A stretch of 64,000 bases of DNA from contig DKJZ01000109.1 of NCBI GenBank assembly GCA_002454975.1, forward strand, positions 1-64,000. The letters are read 5' to 3'. Positions 44,865 to 53,386 of the stretch are shown here, in pieces. Every line of letters starts with the position of its first letter. Within the stretch, counting starts at the first letter, position 1. Both the position numbers and the translations under genes were made by a program. The notes under the pieces are model-generated. The model did not search any database. It was not told the DNA's origin and worked only from the letters and a program-made list of their open reading frames with translations. Origin of the DNA: Hylemonella sp. UBA6679. GTDB taxonomy: Bacteria > Pseudomonadota > Gammaproteobacteria > Burkholderiales > Burkholderiaceae_C.

Positions 44865-47594
44865 TCAAGAACGCAGGTTGATGATCGCGGAGGTCATCGT
44901 GCTGGAGGTTTCAATCGCTTTGGCATTGGCCTGGAAGTTACGCTGTGAGGTGATCAAGTCCACCAGCTCATTGGTCAGGTCCACGTTGGAACGCTCGGTG
45001 GCACCAGCGCGCAACGTGCCAAAACCAGCAGAACCGGCGTTGCCCAAAATGGGTTCACCTGAAGCCGCCGAAGCCAAAAAGGACGAGTCACCAATTTGGC
45101 GCAACCCGGAGGGACTGGAGAAGTTGGTCAGCAGAATTTTTGCCAGCGACTTTTGTGTGCCGTTTGAGAACGACGCACTCACCAAACCATCGTTACCAAT
45201 CGTCACACCCACCAGGTCACCCTCAGGGGCGCCGTCTTGTGACTGCGACAACACGGCAAACGATGACTGGTACTGGGTCGAACCCGAGTAGTTCACATTG
45301 ATGGTCAAGGCACCCTTACCACCGGCCAGGTACACCGTGTCCAACTGCGTGCCAGCCAGTGGGGACACCAACTTACCGCCGGTGTCGAACGTCAACTGTC
45401 CTTTTTGCAAATAAACCGGCGACCATGGGGGCAGGGTGGTGAAGCCGTCACCGCTGGTGGTTTCCACGCCAGCGCTGTCGATGTATTTGGGCTGCAAAGT
45501 GCCGCCCACCAACTCTTTGTGCTGGGTGGGGTTGATCCAAGTGGAGGCAGAACCACGCCCAGCCTCAACGTTTTCCAGTCCCCAGTTGGCACTGCCCGAA
45601 ATTTTGATGAAAGAGTCGGCGCCCGTTGTGCCAGAGGTGAATATGAACTGGTTTTTGACAGCGTCAAAACTCACCTTCACGCCATTGACGGTGGCGGGTG
45701 TGCCGTTGCCATCGGTCGCAGCCATGGCATTGATGCCGTTTTGAAGTTTGGAGATGAAAGTTGACAGCGAGTAGTTGGCATCGGTGGGCATGACCACCGT
45801 GCCTTTGATGCCGTCGACCGTGACCACAAATTTGTTGTTGGTGTCGTCCACTGCAAAGTTGTTGGACATGTTCACCGTGGGCGTGGTGCCATAGGCCACC
45901 GCAGGGCTGGAAGCAATACCGCGAGTCGCCGTGGCCGATGTTTTGATTTCCTGAGAGGTCAAACCGAGCAGGTCTATCGCTTTGGAGCCACTGGGCACCG
46001 TCAGGTTCAGGCTGGATTTGTCTCCCGTGGTGCCTGATTTGATGGCGAAGGTGCGGTTCACCGAGTCGTAACTCACGGTCATGCCAAACCGTTGCACTGC
46101 TGATGCGCGTGAGCTCGAGCCATTGGGGATGACCTTGGTACCGCTCAAGCCAGAGTCGTTGAGTGTGATGGGGGTGACCGGCATACCCAACACATCGTTA
46201 CGCACGGTGCTGCCAGAACTCAATTTGATGACCGAGTTGGTCGCGCCTGTGTCTTCAAATTTCAAGCCCTGAGCGTCATAGTCATAGCTGACCTTCAGGC
46301 GGGGCGAGCCACCCGTTGGGTTCAAGGTGGTGTTGGCATCGAGCTTGGCTTGAATGGCAGCGACCAACTGATCAACGTTGCCCGAGGTGAAGCCCGAGTC
46401 CAGAACAATTGGGATGGGTGTGGTCAGCGAGGCCGCCACACGTGAATTGGAGATGGCAAAGGTACGGCTGGCCGAATCTGGGAAGCTGAATATCGCCTCG
46501 TCGCCAAACTTTTTCCGCAACACATTGGTCATTTCCGTGGCCAGCTGTGTACCCGTGAACGTGGCGTTGACGCCCTTGAGGTGGCTCAAGTCCATGGTCA
46601 CTGGGGTGCCGCTGCCATCCACATCTAAGCTGAACAAGTTGGCCAAGTTGCTTGTATCGAAATCCGAAGCGGTTGAAAAGTTAATGCCGTTGGTCAGGTC
46701 ATAGCTGGCACCTGCGGCCGAGCCACCGACTGTGGCTGGTAGGGAGGTGCGCTTATCGGTCAGTTCATCCAAGGAAAACAGCTGGGTTTTGGCAGTGGTG
46801 ATCTCGTCTTTGACTTTGCTGTACGGCTGCAGCTGGCCATACTGGTTCACATACAGCTCCTCGCCGTTCGAGTCAGTGGCTTGTTGCAGCGAGGCACCCA
46901 CCTCGTCTTCGCCCACAAACACATAGGTTTGCCATTTGTTGAACGGGCTGCTCTGGCTGGCGTTTTGGGTTTTGACGTAATAAATTGTGGCCAGGTAACC
47001 GTTGCCACCGGCGTCATACACGGTCAGCGCGGTACTCTTGTTGTAAGTGGCAGGGTTGTTGCGGTTGAAGCTTTCGGTGATGACCGAGGCGTCTGAGGGG
47101 AAGTTCAATCCCAGGTTCACCTGCGAGGTTTGCTTGGCTTCGCCCGATGTTTTTTGTGGGATGTTGAGCACCACGCGTTCGTTCACGTTGGCAGAACCGG
47201 TCGAGTCCACCGTCGCTGCCATCAGTCGCTGACCCGCTGAGTTCACCACATTGAACTGTTCGTCCAACATGAACGAGCCGTTACGCGTGTACACCTGTTG
47301 CAAGCCGTCGGCCGATCGCATGGGGAAGAAGCCGTCACCAGTGATTGCCAAGTCCAGGGCGTTTGATGAGAACGAGATATTGCCCTGGTTGAATTCCTGC
47401 GTGACCTGCTTCAAGGACACACCCTGACCCACGGTTGATGAGGACTTTTGCAGAGGCGAGGTCGCAAAAATGTCACCGAAGTCAGCGCGTGAACGCTTGA
47501 AACCTGTGGTGCCCACGTTGGCGATGTTGTTGCTGGTCACGCCCAGCTGGGCCGTGGCGGCGTTCAAGCCGGTGAGCGAGGTGTAGAAGGACAT
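44865..47594 (-). CDS. flgE: Flagellar hook protein FlgE, oversized
   Basis: FlgE polymerises into the hook. Conserved ends are present: N-terminal MSFYTSLTGLNAATAQLGVTS and C-terminal ERSNVDLTNELVDLITSQRNFQ. The total of 909 residues is more than twice the roughly 400 of E. coli FlgE. The surplus is in the central surface domains, rich in beta strands and low in cysteine. Long hook proteins are known in some bacteria with polar flagella, so this is unusual but not unique. Confidence 0.95.
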   Translation of the reverse strand: MSFYTSLTGLNAATAQLGVTSNNIANVGTTGFKRSRADFGDIFATSPLQKSSSTVGQGVSLKQVTQEFNQGNISFSSNALDLAITGDGFFPMRSADGLQQVYTRNGSFMLDEQFNVVNSAGQRLMAATVDSTGSANVNERVVLNIPQKTSGEAKQTSQVNLGLNFPSDASVITESFNRNNPATYNKSTALTVYDAGGNGYLATIYYVKTQNASQSSPFNKWQTYVFVGEDEVGASLQQATDSNGEELYVNQYGQLQPYSKVKDEITTAKTQLFSLDELTDKRTSLPATVGGSAAGASYDLTNGINFSTASDFDTSNLANLFSLDVDGSGTPVTMDLSHLKGVNATFTGTQLATEMTNVLRKKFGDEAIFSFPDSASRTFAISNSRVAASLTTPIPIVLDSGFTSGNVDQLVAAIQAKLDANTTLNPTGGSPRLKVSYDYDAQGLKFEDTGATNSVIKLSSGSTVRNDVLGMPVTPITLNDSGLSGTKVIPNGSSSRASAVQRFGMTVSYDSVNRTFAIKSGTTGDKSSLNLTVPSGSKAIDLLGLTSQEIKTSATATRGIASSPAVAYGTTPTVNMSNNFAVDDTNNKFVVTVDGIKGTVVMPTDANYSLSTFISKLQNGINAMAATDGNGTPATVNGVKVSFDAVKNQFIFTSGTTGADSFIKISGSANWGLENVEAGRGSASTWINPTQHKELVGGTLQPKYIDSAGVETTSGDGFTTLPPWSPVYLQKGQLTFDTGGKLVSPLAGTQLDTVYLAGGKGALTINVNYSGSTQYQSSFAVLSQSQDGAPEGDLVGVTIGNDGLVSASFSNGTQKSLAKILLTNFSSPSGLRQIGDSSFLASAASGEPILGNAGSAGFGTLRAGATERSNVDLTNELVDLITSQRNFQANAKAIETSSTMTSAIINLRS

Positions 47595-47621
47595 GGTTTA
47601 ACTCCTGCTGGGTGTTCTGTT

Positions 47622-48368
47622 TCAGCCGCCGATGCGCTGGATGTCTGTGAGCTTGATGGACTTGCCACCTGCGACGTTGAGCAAAATAGATTTGTCGCTG
47701 GCCTGGTTCACGCTGTTGACGGTTGAGTAAACGCTCACAGGTGTGACGCTGTCTTTGCCTTTGTTGGTCACGGTGGCTTTGAAGCTGTAGTTGCCATTGG
47801 GCATTTGGTTGCCCGCGCTGTCGTAGCCACCCCAATTGAAGGGCACATCGCCAATGGGTAAGCTGCCGTAGGTTTGACTTGCCACGGTGTTACCTTGCGC
47901 ATCGAACACCTCGAGCTTGACACCGTCGGCACCCAGCGGCAGGTTGAATGAACCTTGAACAGGCGATGTGCCATTCCAAACACCCGGGGCACCTGGCACC
48001 AGCACTTGCTTGCCGATCATGGCTGCACTGTTGAGCATTTGTTGGCCGTCCATGCTTGCGACGTAGGACTTGAGCGTGTCCGACATGGTGGTTGTGGCCT
48101 GCAGCTGGGAGAACTGTGCGAGCTGCGCCACGAACGCTTCGTTTTTCACTGGATCCAGCGGGTCTTGGTTCTTGAGCTGTGTGGTGAACAGGGTCAGAAA
48201 ATCTTTCTCACCCATGCTGCCAGCTGTGCCCTTGTCAGAGGTCAGCTGTGCCATGGCGTTTTGCGCCGTGGTTTTGACGCCTGCCAACACGCTGCTGGTA
48301 TTTTTTCCCGCTGAATTGGCGATGGCTGCGGCGTTATCCAGGCTGTTGTTGTTGAGTAAGGTGAGCAT
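47622..48368 (-). CDS. flgD: Hook cap protein FlgD
   Basis: FlgD is the scaffold cap for hook growth. The 248-residue protein has the N-terminal block EKDFLTLFTTQLKNQDPLDPVKNEAFVAQLAQFSQLQ and the C-terminal Ig-like part including PFNWGGYDSAGNQMPNGNYSFK. It lies between flgC and flgE. Confidence 0.95.
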   Translation of the reverse strand: MLTLLNNNSLDNAAAIANSAGKNTSSVLAGVKTTAQNAMAQLTSDKGTAGSMGEKDFLTLFTTQLKNQDPLDPVKNEAFVAQLAQFSQLQATTTMSDTLKSYVASMDGQQMLNSAAMIGKQVLVPGAPGVWNGTSPVQGSFNLPLGADGVKLEVFDAQGNTVASQTYGSLPIGDVPFNWGGYDSAGNQMPNGNYSFKATVTNKGKDSVTPVSVYSTVNSVNQASDKSILLNVAGGKSIKLTDIQRIGG

Positions 48369-48387
48369 GTCGGTGTGTTCCTAGGCC

Positions 48388-48813
48388 TTAGCTTTTGAGG
48401 ATGTCGATGGTTCTGGACATCAACATGCGAGCTGTATTGACGACCTCGACGTTGTTTTGGTAGGAGCGCGAAGCAGCCATCATCTCCACCATCTCAGTCA
48501 TTTCATTGACGTTGGACATGTACACAAAACCATCTTTGTCGGCCAGTGGATTGCCAGGGTCGACCATGCGACGAATGGGCGCTGGATCGTTGAGCAGGCT
48601 GGACACTTTGACCCCACCAGCGTATGGACCTTCTTGGCCTTTGATTTGGTCTTCCATCACGGTTTGAAACTTGGTGCGCTTGGCGCGGTAAGCCTCTTTG
48701 TCTGCGCTGGCCACCGTGCTGGCGTTGGCCAGATTGGAGGCGGTGGTGTTCATGCGCACCGTCTGTGAATTCAATGCAGAGCCAGCGATGTTGAAGATGC
48801 GGTCCAGTGACAT
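48388..48813 (-). CDS. flgC: Proximal rod protein FlgC
   Basis: FlgC is a proximal rod subunit. The 141-residue protein has the N-terminal rod motif FNIAGSALNSQTVRMNTTASNLANA and C-terminal NVNEMTEMVEMMAASRSYQNNVEVVNTAR. It starts 2 bases after flgB. Confidence 0.95.
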   Translation of the reverse strand: MSLDRIFNIAGSALNSQTVRMNTTASNLANASTVASADKEAYRAKRTKFQTVMEDQIKGQEGPYAGGVKVSSLLNDPAPIRRMVDPGNPLADKDGFVYMSNVNEMTEMVEMMAASRSYQNNVEVVNTARMLMSRTIDILKS

Positions 48814-48815
48814 GG

Positions 48816-49199
48816 TTAATCTCCTCGCAAAGCGCGTTTGAGGCCGTTGATTCGGTTCTCGAGAATGCTCAGCGTGGCTTGGTATTCACCTGCCGCTTGA
48901 CCGTACTGGGCTTGCTCGATGTTGAGTTCGACGGTATTGCCGTCAAATGAGTTGTTGAAAGGGATGCGGTACATCATCCCGGGGTTTTCGTTGGCATCTG
49001 CCAGCGCGATGTGCGAGCTGCTGGTGGTTTTCAACGAGCTGTCTGCCAACTCCGCCAAGACCTTGCTGAATTTGATGTCCCGAGCTTTGTATTGCGGTGT
49101 ATCCGCGTTGGCGATGTTTTGTGACAAGACCTCCATGCGCCGACTGCGCGATGCAAGCGCTTTGGCGCTGATGCCCACCACGTCGTCGATCGATTTCAT
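48816..49199 (-). CDS. flgB: Proximal rod protein FlgB
   Basis: FlgB is the first rod subunit and the first gene of the flgBCDEFGHIJKL operon. The 127-residue protein has the rod motif SRRMEVLSQNIANADTPQYKARDIKF and the C-terminal helix ending NRINGLKRALRGD. A near-perfect sigma-54 promoter lies 72 bases upstream, with CGGCAA half-sites beyond it. Confidence 0.95.
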   Translation of the reverse strand: MKSIDDVVGISAKALASRSRRMEVLSQNIANADTPQYKARDIKFSKVLAELADSSLKTTSSSHIALADANENPGMMYRIPFNNSFDGNTVELNIEQAQYGQAAGEYQATLSILENRINGLKRALRGD

Positions 49200-49270
49200 G
49201 TGTCTGTCCTTGAAAGCTTGGTTGGAAATAATGTGTCGAACAGATTCAAGTTCGACTCACAGCGTTCGAT

Positions 49271-49286
49271 TGCAAAAGACGTGCCA
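49271..49286 (-). promoter_or_regulatory. Sigma-54 promoter of the flgB operon
   Basis: On the minus strand, TGGCACGTCTTTTGCA matches the -24/-12 consensus fully with the correct ten bases between GG and GC. It drives the long flgB-flgL operon. Confidence 0.92.
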
Positions 49287-49294
49287 TGGATTTA

Positions 49295-49373
49295 TTGCCG
49301 TTTTTGTCGTGTTTTCTGACAGTTGCCGTCTTCCTGGGCGTTGGAGCGGCAAGCCTTTGCCGCCACGTTGCCG
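49295..49373 (-). promoter_or_regulatory. Cluster of four CGGCAA half-sites upstream of the flgB promoter
   Basis: On the minus strand CGGCAA occurs with first bases at 49373, 49362, 49328 and 49300, all pointing toward flgB. An opposing GCGGCAA at 49346-49352 makes the dyad GCGGCAA-N4-TTGCCGC (49346-49363). No T-run follows, so a terminator is unlikely. The same element recurs between the TPR gene and fliB. I infer an enhancer, most likely for FlrC. Confidence 0.58.
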
Positions 49374-49385
49374 CTTTGGTGAGGT

Positions 49386-50420
49386 TCATCGCTGCACGTT
49401 GTCGACGTTGTCAACCGCGCGGTATTCCGCCGAGCGTTGCGCTTGCAAGCGGTTGGGCAGGGCGTTGCTCAGGTTCTGACCGAAGTTGCCCAAGCGGTCC
49501 ATGGTGTTTTGAACCAGGCCTTGCAAGATGGAGTTGCGGGTGATGGACGACTGCGGATTGCGCCCTTCATACAAGGCATGCGCCTGGTTGCCGGGTATAC
49601 CCAAAGGCGCCTCGGGTCGCGTCTCGGCACGGGCTGCAGGTTGCAGCACCGCCAAATAAAGTTCATCCAGTGGCACTTGACCTTGCTTGTTCAGACCCAC
49701 CTTATCGAAATAGGTGTCGACCAAATGCAACTGCTGGTAAACACTCAGGCTTTGGATGGCGCGAGGCGCATGGCCAAAGCCTACGCTGGCAGCGCCGCGG
49801 GCTGGGCCATCGCAAAACTGGATGATCCCGTGGCATCGCTGGTTGGTGGCTTGCGGGTTCATGCCGTCGCTCTCCATGAGTGTGAGCTGCGCAAAATCGT
49901 CGGGTGAAAACTTGTGCTTGCCTGCCACTTGCAAGATTTTGTTGTAGACGTCTTGCTTTTCATTGGGAGGAATGAAGCCGCGTGCCACAGCTCTGTCCAG
50001 CGTTTGTCGCAGCACCGGGTGTGCTGGTGCTGCCGATGCAGTTTTAGCTGTCAACACAGCCTGGGTGCTAGGCGCAGGGGGCTGAACTGTGTTCGTTGCC
50101 AGGCCCGATGTGTTGGTTTTTTGAGCCATGACCTCACCAGCAGGGTCGGCCCAGCGGGCATGAAGACTGGCTATGTTGAGCTGCTGGCCAATGAAGATTC
50201 GGTTGGGGTTGGCAATGCCGTGGTCTTTGGCCAGGGCCATGACCGAGCGAAATTCCTGGGCATTGTTGAGTTGCACCCCGCGGCTTTGCGCCTCTTGCCG
50301 AACGATATGGCTCAGGGTGTCGCCATTTTTGACCGTGCGAAGGGCCACAGCGCCATGTGGCTCTTGCGGCTTGCTGGGTCTGCTTAAACCGGGGCTTTGG
50401 GAGGTGTCATTAATTCGCAT
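49386..50420 (-). CDS. LysM plus transglycosylase-like protein without signal peptide
   Basis: The 344-residue protein has a LysM domain at about residues 28-83 (RTVKNGDTLSHIVRQEA ... IFIGQQLNIASL), a linker, and a lytic-transglycosylase-like domain. The candidate catalytic glutamate is in LTLMESDGMNPQATN, followed by GIIQFCDG, which resembles the GLMQF motif. LysM binds peptidoglycan, and the second domain would cut it. There is no N-terminal signal peptide. Its position beside flgB, with a hydrolase-less FlgJ in the same locus, suggests it opens the wall for the rod and may be exported by the flagellar apparatus. That role is inferred. Confidence 0.72.
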   Translation of the reverse strand: MRINDTSQSPGLSRPSKPQEPHGAVALRTVKNGDTLSHIVRQEAQSRGVQLNNAQEFRSVMALAKDHGIANPNRIFIGQQLNIASLHARWADPAGEVMAQKTNTSGLATNTVQPPAPSTQAVLTAKTASAAPAHPVLRQTLDRAVARGFIPPNEKQDVYNKILQVAGKHKFSPDDFAQLTLMESDGMNPQATNQRCHGIIQFCDGPARGAASVGFGHAPRAIQSLSVYQQLHLVDTYFDKVGLNKQGQVPLDELYLAVLQPAARAETRPEAPLGIPGNQAHALYEGRNPQSSITRNSILQGLVQNTMDRLGNFGQNLSNALPNRLQAQRSAEYRAVDNVDNVQR

Positions 50421-50435
50421 GGCATCTTTATTGCA
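50420..50435 (+). promoter_or_regulatory. Sigma-54 promoter upstream of flgA
   Basis: TGGCATCTTTATTGCA has GG and GC ten bases apart and matches the -24/-12 consensus well. It overlaps the first base of the divergent gene. The predicted transcript start near 50446 coincides with the annotated flgA start, an odd geometry. One CGGCAA half-site lies at 50295-50300. Confidence 0.72.
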
Positions 50436-50446
50436 AGGGTTGGGTC

Positions 50447-51196
50447 ATGTCAAACAACAGTGTCAAAACTTCAACACCCATGCACAGACTTGTGCAAATC
50501 TTGTGCCTGACGTTTTTTTGTCTGTTTTTGAGCGGCTTGCCCGCCCACGCTCAGGTCAACACGCCAGCCCAAGACATGGCGCTTCAGGTACGCCAGTGGC
50601 TGGCCAAAGCCCATGGCGTGGAGAGCTCGTCGGTGGACATTGCCCCTTTGGACACCCGATTGAAGGTGCAAACCTGTGCTCAAAGTTTGACGGTGGACCA
50701 CCCCTTTGCCTCCCGCGACACAGTGCGGGTGCGTTGTGCTCAGCCGGTGTGGCAGCTCTATTTGCAGGTGAGTTTTGCTGCGCCGACCACCTCCCAGGCC
50801 AAGGCTGGCCCTGTAAAAACCATGGTCGTTCCCAAGCGTTTGCTACCTCGCGGCACCTTGCTTGAGCCCGAGATGCTCGAGGAAGTCGCCATGAACACCC
50901 AGGGCGCCGACACTTCTTTGTTGAGCACCATCAAAGACGTTGAACACGCTGAGTTGGTTCGCGACATGACCGCAGGCTCGCCCATTCGCAGCTCAGACCT
51001 CCGACGTGCCACCATGGTCAAGCAAGGCCAGCAGGTGATGATGGTGATTGGCGAAAAGTCAGCTTTTCAGGTGATCATCAGGGCTGAGGCGATGCAAGAT
51101 GGTCGCATGGGTGAGCAGGTTAAGCTCAAAAATACCGAGTCTGGGCGCCAGATTTCGGGGGTGGTGATCGGGCCTAACCAGGTTCGGGGGCTTTAA
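50447..51196 (+). CDS. flgA: P-ring chaperone FlgA
   Basis: FlgA is the periplasmic chaperone for P-ring assembly. The 249-residue precursor has a signal peptide (MHRLVQILCLTFFCLFLSGLPAHA from residue 12) and the C-terminal SAF-type domain (VPKRLLPRGTLLEPEMLEEV ... KQGQQVMMVIG ... GVVIGPNQVRGL). The ATG at 50447 has AAGGG upstream, but the second ATG at 50480 directly starts the signal peptide and would fit the sigma-54 promoter better. It begins the rightward flgA-flgM-flgN run. Confidence 0.93.
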   Translation: MSNNSVKTSTPMHRLVQILCLTFFCLFLSGLPAHAQVNTPAQDMALQVRQWLAKAHGVESSSVDIAPLDTRLKVQTCAQSLTVDHPFASRDTVRVRCAQPVWQLYLQVSFAAPTTSQAKAGPVKTMVVPKRLLPRGTLLEPEMLEEVAMNTQGADTSLLSTIKDVEHAELVRDMTAGSPIRSSDLRRATMVKQGQQVMMVIGEKSAFQVIIRAEAMQDGRMGEQVKLKNTESGRQISGVVIGPNQVRGL

Positions 51197-51210
51197 ATGC
51201 AAATAGCTGC

Positions 51211-51237
51211 TCAAGTTTTAGAATCTGAGTCCGAATC
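51211..51237 (+). promoter_or_regulatory. FliA (sigma-28)-like promoter of flgMN
   Basis: TCAAGTTT-N11-TCCGAATC differs from the E. coli FliA -35 TAAAGTTT in one base and keeps the CCGA core of the -10. FliA control of flgM is well established in other bacteria, so this site anchors the motif. The leader to the ATG is about 45 bases. Confidence 0.75.
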
Positions 51238-51289
51238 ATCACATGCCAAACCCCCATTCTGGGTTTGAGAACCGGAAAGAGAGCTTGTC

Positions 51290-51610
51290 ATGACCGATCC
51301 CATCTACAACAAACCACTGCGAGGTCCATCCGACCCCTTGCAACGTGCGGTCTTGGACAAAACAGAAAAAAAAGCGCCTGCAGCTACGGCGAGCAGCTCG
51401 GAAAACACCGCGCCAACCCGCTCCACCCGTGCCCCCGGACCCGACGAGTTGTTGTTGAGCAACGTGGCAGCACGTGCCCAGGCTGAGCCTGCGTATGACA
51501 AAGCCAAGGTTGAGTCCATCAAGCAAGCCATTCAAGATGGTCAGTACCCGCTTGATCCACGTCGTATAGCCGAGAGCTTTCACGCTTTGGAGCGCATGAT
51601 CCGTGACTGA
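51290..51610 (+). CDS. flgM: Anti-sigma-28 factor FlgM
   Basis: FlgM binds FliA and holds late genes off until the hook is finished and FlgM is exported. The 106-residue protein has a disordered N-terminal half and the conserved C-terminal helices (DKAKVESIKQAIQDGQYPLDPRRIAESFHALER). It overlaps flgN by 8 bases. The FliA-like promoter upstream and the flgA gene before it are typical. Confidence 0.94.
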   Translation: MTDPIYNKPLRGPSDPLQRAVLDKTEKKAPAATASSSENTAPTRSTRAPGPDELLLSNVAARAQAEPAYDKAKVESIKQAIQDGQYPLDPRRIAESFHALERMIRD

Positions 51611-51983
51611 TACCGTGCTGGCCCAAGCGGCCGAACTCACCCGTTTGCTGCACCTGGAGTTTGAGGCGCTCAAAAACCAGGACCTGGACTTGTTTGAGTC
51701 CTTGCAGCCGGGTAAGTCCGAGCTGTTGGGTAGCCTTGGAGAGTCATGCCCGCCCGCGCAAGCCCTGCAAAACGACGCTGCCATGCAGCCCTTGCGAGAT
51801 CTGTTGCTGCAATGCCGTGATTTGCATCGGCGTAATGCCATGCTGATTGAGCGTAAGCTCGACACGATTCGCGGTGCCCTGCACAGCTTGCGTACTGGTG
51901 AGAACGCCAGCCCACTGGAGGTTTACGATCGCTTGGGACAGGTGGCACGTTTTAACCGTGGCCGGGGTTACCAAGAAGCCTGA
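51603..51983 (+). CDS. flgN: Flagellar export chaperone FlgN
   Basis: FlgN is the cytoplasmic chaperone for FlgK and FlgL. The 126-residue helical protein (LTRLLHLEFEALKNQDLDLFESLQPGKSELL) fits the FlgN family by length and pattern. It overlaps flgM and converges on fhlB with 3 bases between. Confidence 0.88.
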   Translation: MTDTVLAQAAELTRLLHLEFEALKNQDLDLFESLQPGKSELLGSLGESCPPAQALQNDAAMQPLRDLLLQCRDLHRRNAMLIERKLDTIRGALHSLRTGENASPLEVYDRLGQVARFNRGRGYQEA

Positions 51984-51986
51984 GCG

Positions 51987-52304
51987 TCAAGGCGTCGCTT
52001 GAGGCGACGTCGGTGGTGTTGATGGTGTTTGTGTTGCCTTTTCATCCCCCGGACGCATGCCCTTGAGCCAATACACCCACGACAAGACCACCGCAACAAC
52101 GGTGTAGAGCTCCTGAGGAATTTCCTCGTCCACCTTCAAGCGGCTCAGCAGTGCCAGCAGTTGTGGGTCTTCGGTGATGAACACGCCTTGGCGCTTTGCT
52201 TCTTCAATCATGCGCCAAGCCACATCCTCCTCGCCCTTGGCCGTGACCAAAGGGACAGGGTTGCGGCCGTAGGCCAGCGCGATGGCTTGGCGCTTGTGGC
52301 TCAT
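51987..52304 (-). CDS. FlhB C-terminal-domain homologue (FhlB-like)
   Basis: The 105-residue protein resembles the cytoplasmic domain of FlhB alone (RQAIALAYGRNPVPLVTAKGEEDVAWRMIEEAKRQGVFITEDPQLLALLSRLKVDEEIPQELYTVVAVVLSWVYWL). The self-cleavage site reads NPVP rather than NPTH. Such proteins are often encoded next to fliK and affect export switching. Here it starts inside the last codons of fliK, with a 4-base overlap. Confidence 0.85.
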   Translation of the reverse strand: MSHKRQAIALAYGRNPVPLVTAKGEEDVAWRMIEEAKRQGVFITEDPQLLALLSRLKVDEEIPQELYTVVAVVLSWVYWLKGMRPGDEKATQTPSTPPTSPQATP

Positions 52305-53386
52305 GCGCGTATGTCCACCACCAGCCCGCGACCCGAAGGTGTCCAGTCAGCATCTTGGGCAGGGCGTACGCCATGCACAACCTTGAAAGCTTGAAGGTTC
52401 AGACCAGCCTGGTTCAGCTCGCTGGCCAAGGCCGCTTGTTGCGTGCGTGCTTGTTGGGCCACATCAGCCATTTCGGCCCACATCGTGAGCTCGACCGTGC
52501 TGGTGCCGATGAGTTTGGTCTGTAGCCACACGGGCCCCAAGGTGTCGCTTTTCGAATGCACGTTGACGGTGATGATCGGCTCTGTACTGTCGCTGCGCGC
52601 AGGACGACGAAAGGTGAGTTCGATTGGTTGACCGTCAACAAAGGGCAGCGTCATGCTGAACATGATTTCGTTCTGTGCCTGGGCTTGTACCGCTTGAACT
52701 TGGTGCGCTTCGAGCTGGTCGATGGCGCGCTGTACGTTGTGGGCGCTGGGACTGTCCTCACCCTGGATCAGATCGTCTTGTTGCAAGGCGTCGAGCAAAC
52801 CCCGCAGGAACTGCTTGGGGTCTTGACCTGGCATGTTTCGGCCGCGAGCCAGCCATACCTCAGAACCCATGGCCCCCATGAGCGCGAGCCTCAAGGCCTG
52901 TGGGTTCATGCCAGCGAGCGACAGTTGCAGGTTCTGCCACTGCGCCTGAAGGTCGGGGCGGGCCAAGCCTTCGAGCAGCCGGGCCATCTGTCGACCCTCC
53001 AACACCTGGCTCAGGTCGGTCATGCCACTGGGTCGATAGAGCAAATTGGCAATGCGTGACACCAAAGGGGGGGCCAAAGTCATTGGGACATTGGTCTGCC
53101 CAGATGACAGAGGTAGCAAACCCCACTGACCGTCGGCGCGTTCTTGCACCCGCAGCCAGATGGATTGGCCAGCCAGTGCGGTCTGAATATTGGGTGCCTC
53201 GATCATCTTGCCTTTGAGCAACAGCGATGTCTCACCTCCAATGAGCCGTACCGCTGCTTGAACCACCTGTGCGTCTTGCAGTTTGAGTTCAGCCGCGGTG
53301 CTGGCTTGCAGCGACACGAGCCGCCCCTCCAGGTAAATGGTGGGTACGCGGTTGGTAACGGGCAGCGCCTCGGCCGTTTGGATCAT
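52301..53386 (-). CDS. fliK: Flagellar hook-length control protein FliK
   Basis: FliK measures hook length and triggers the FlhB substrate switch. The 361-residue protein is divergent, with a C-terminal domain of the FliK type (FSMTLPFVDGQPIELTFRR, then LGPVWLQTKLIGTSTVELTMWAE). The first part is glutamine- and leucine-rich. It overlaps the LysM gene before it and fhlB after it, which strengthens the assignment. Confidence 0.85.
   Translation of the reverse strand: MIQTAEALPVTNRVPTIYLEGRLVSLQASTAAELKLQDAQVVQAAVRLIGGETSLLLKGKMIEAPNIQTALAGQSIWLRVQERADGQWGLLPLSSGQTNVPMTLAPPLVSRIANLLYRPSGMTDLSQVLEGRQMARLLEGLARPDLQAQWQNLQLSLAGMNPQALRLALMGAMGSEVWLARGRNMPGQDPKQFLRGLLDALQQDDLIQGEDSPSAHNVQRAIDQLEAHQVQAVQAQAQNEIMFSMTLPFVDGQPIELTFRRPARSDSTEPIITVNVHSKSDTLGPVWLQTKLIGTSTVELTMWAEMADVAQQARTQQAALASELNQAGLNLQAFKVVHGVRPAQDADWTPSGRGLVVDIRA

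Noticed and set aside
49286..49543. An 85-codon frame with a hydrophobic N-terminus, upstream of flgB on the plus strand
   Set aside because: It starts on the flgB promoter and runs antisense into the LysM gene; its second half is arginine/cysteine-rich shadow sequence.
51993..52009. Hairpin CGTCGC-TTGAG-GCGACG between flgN and fhlB
   Set aside because: It lies inside the fhlB coding end and has no T-run, so a terminator is not supported.
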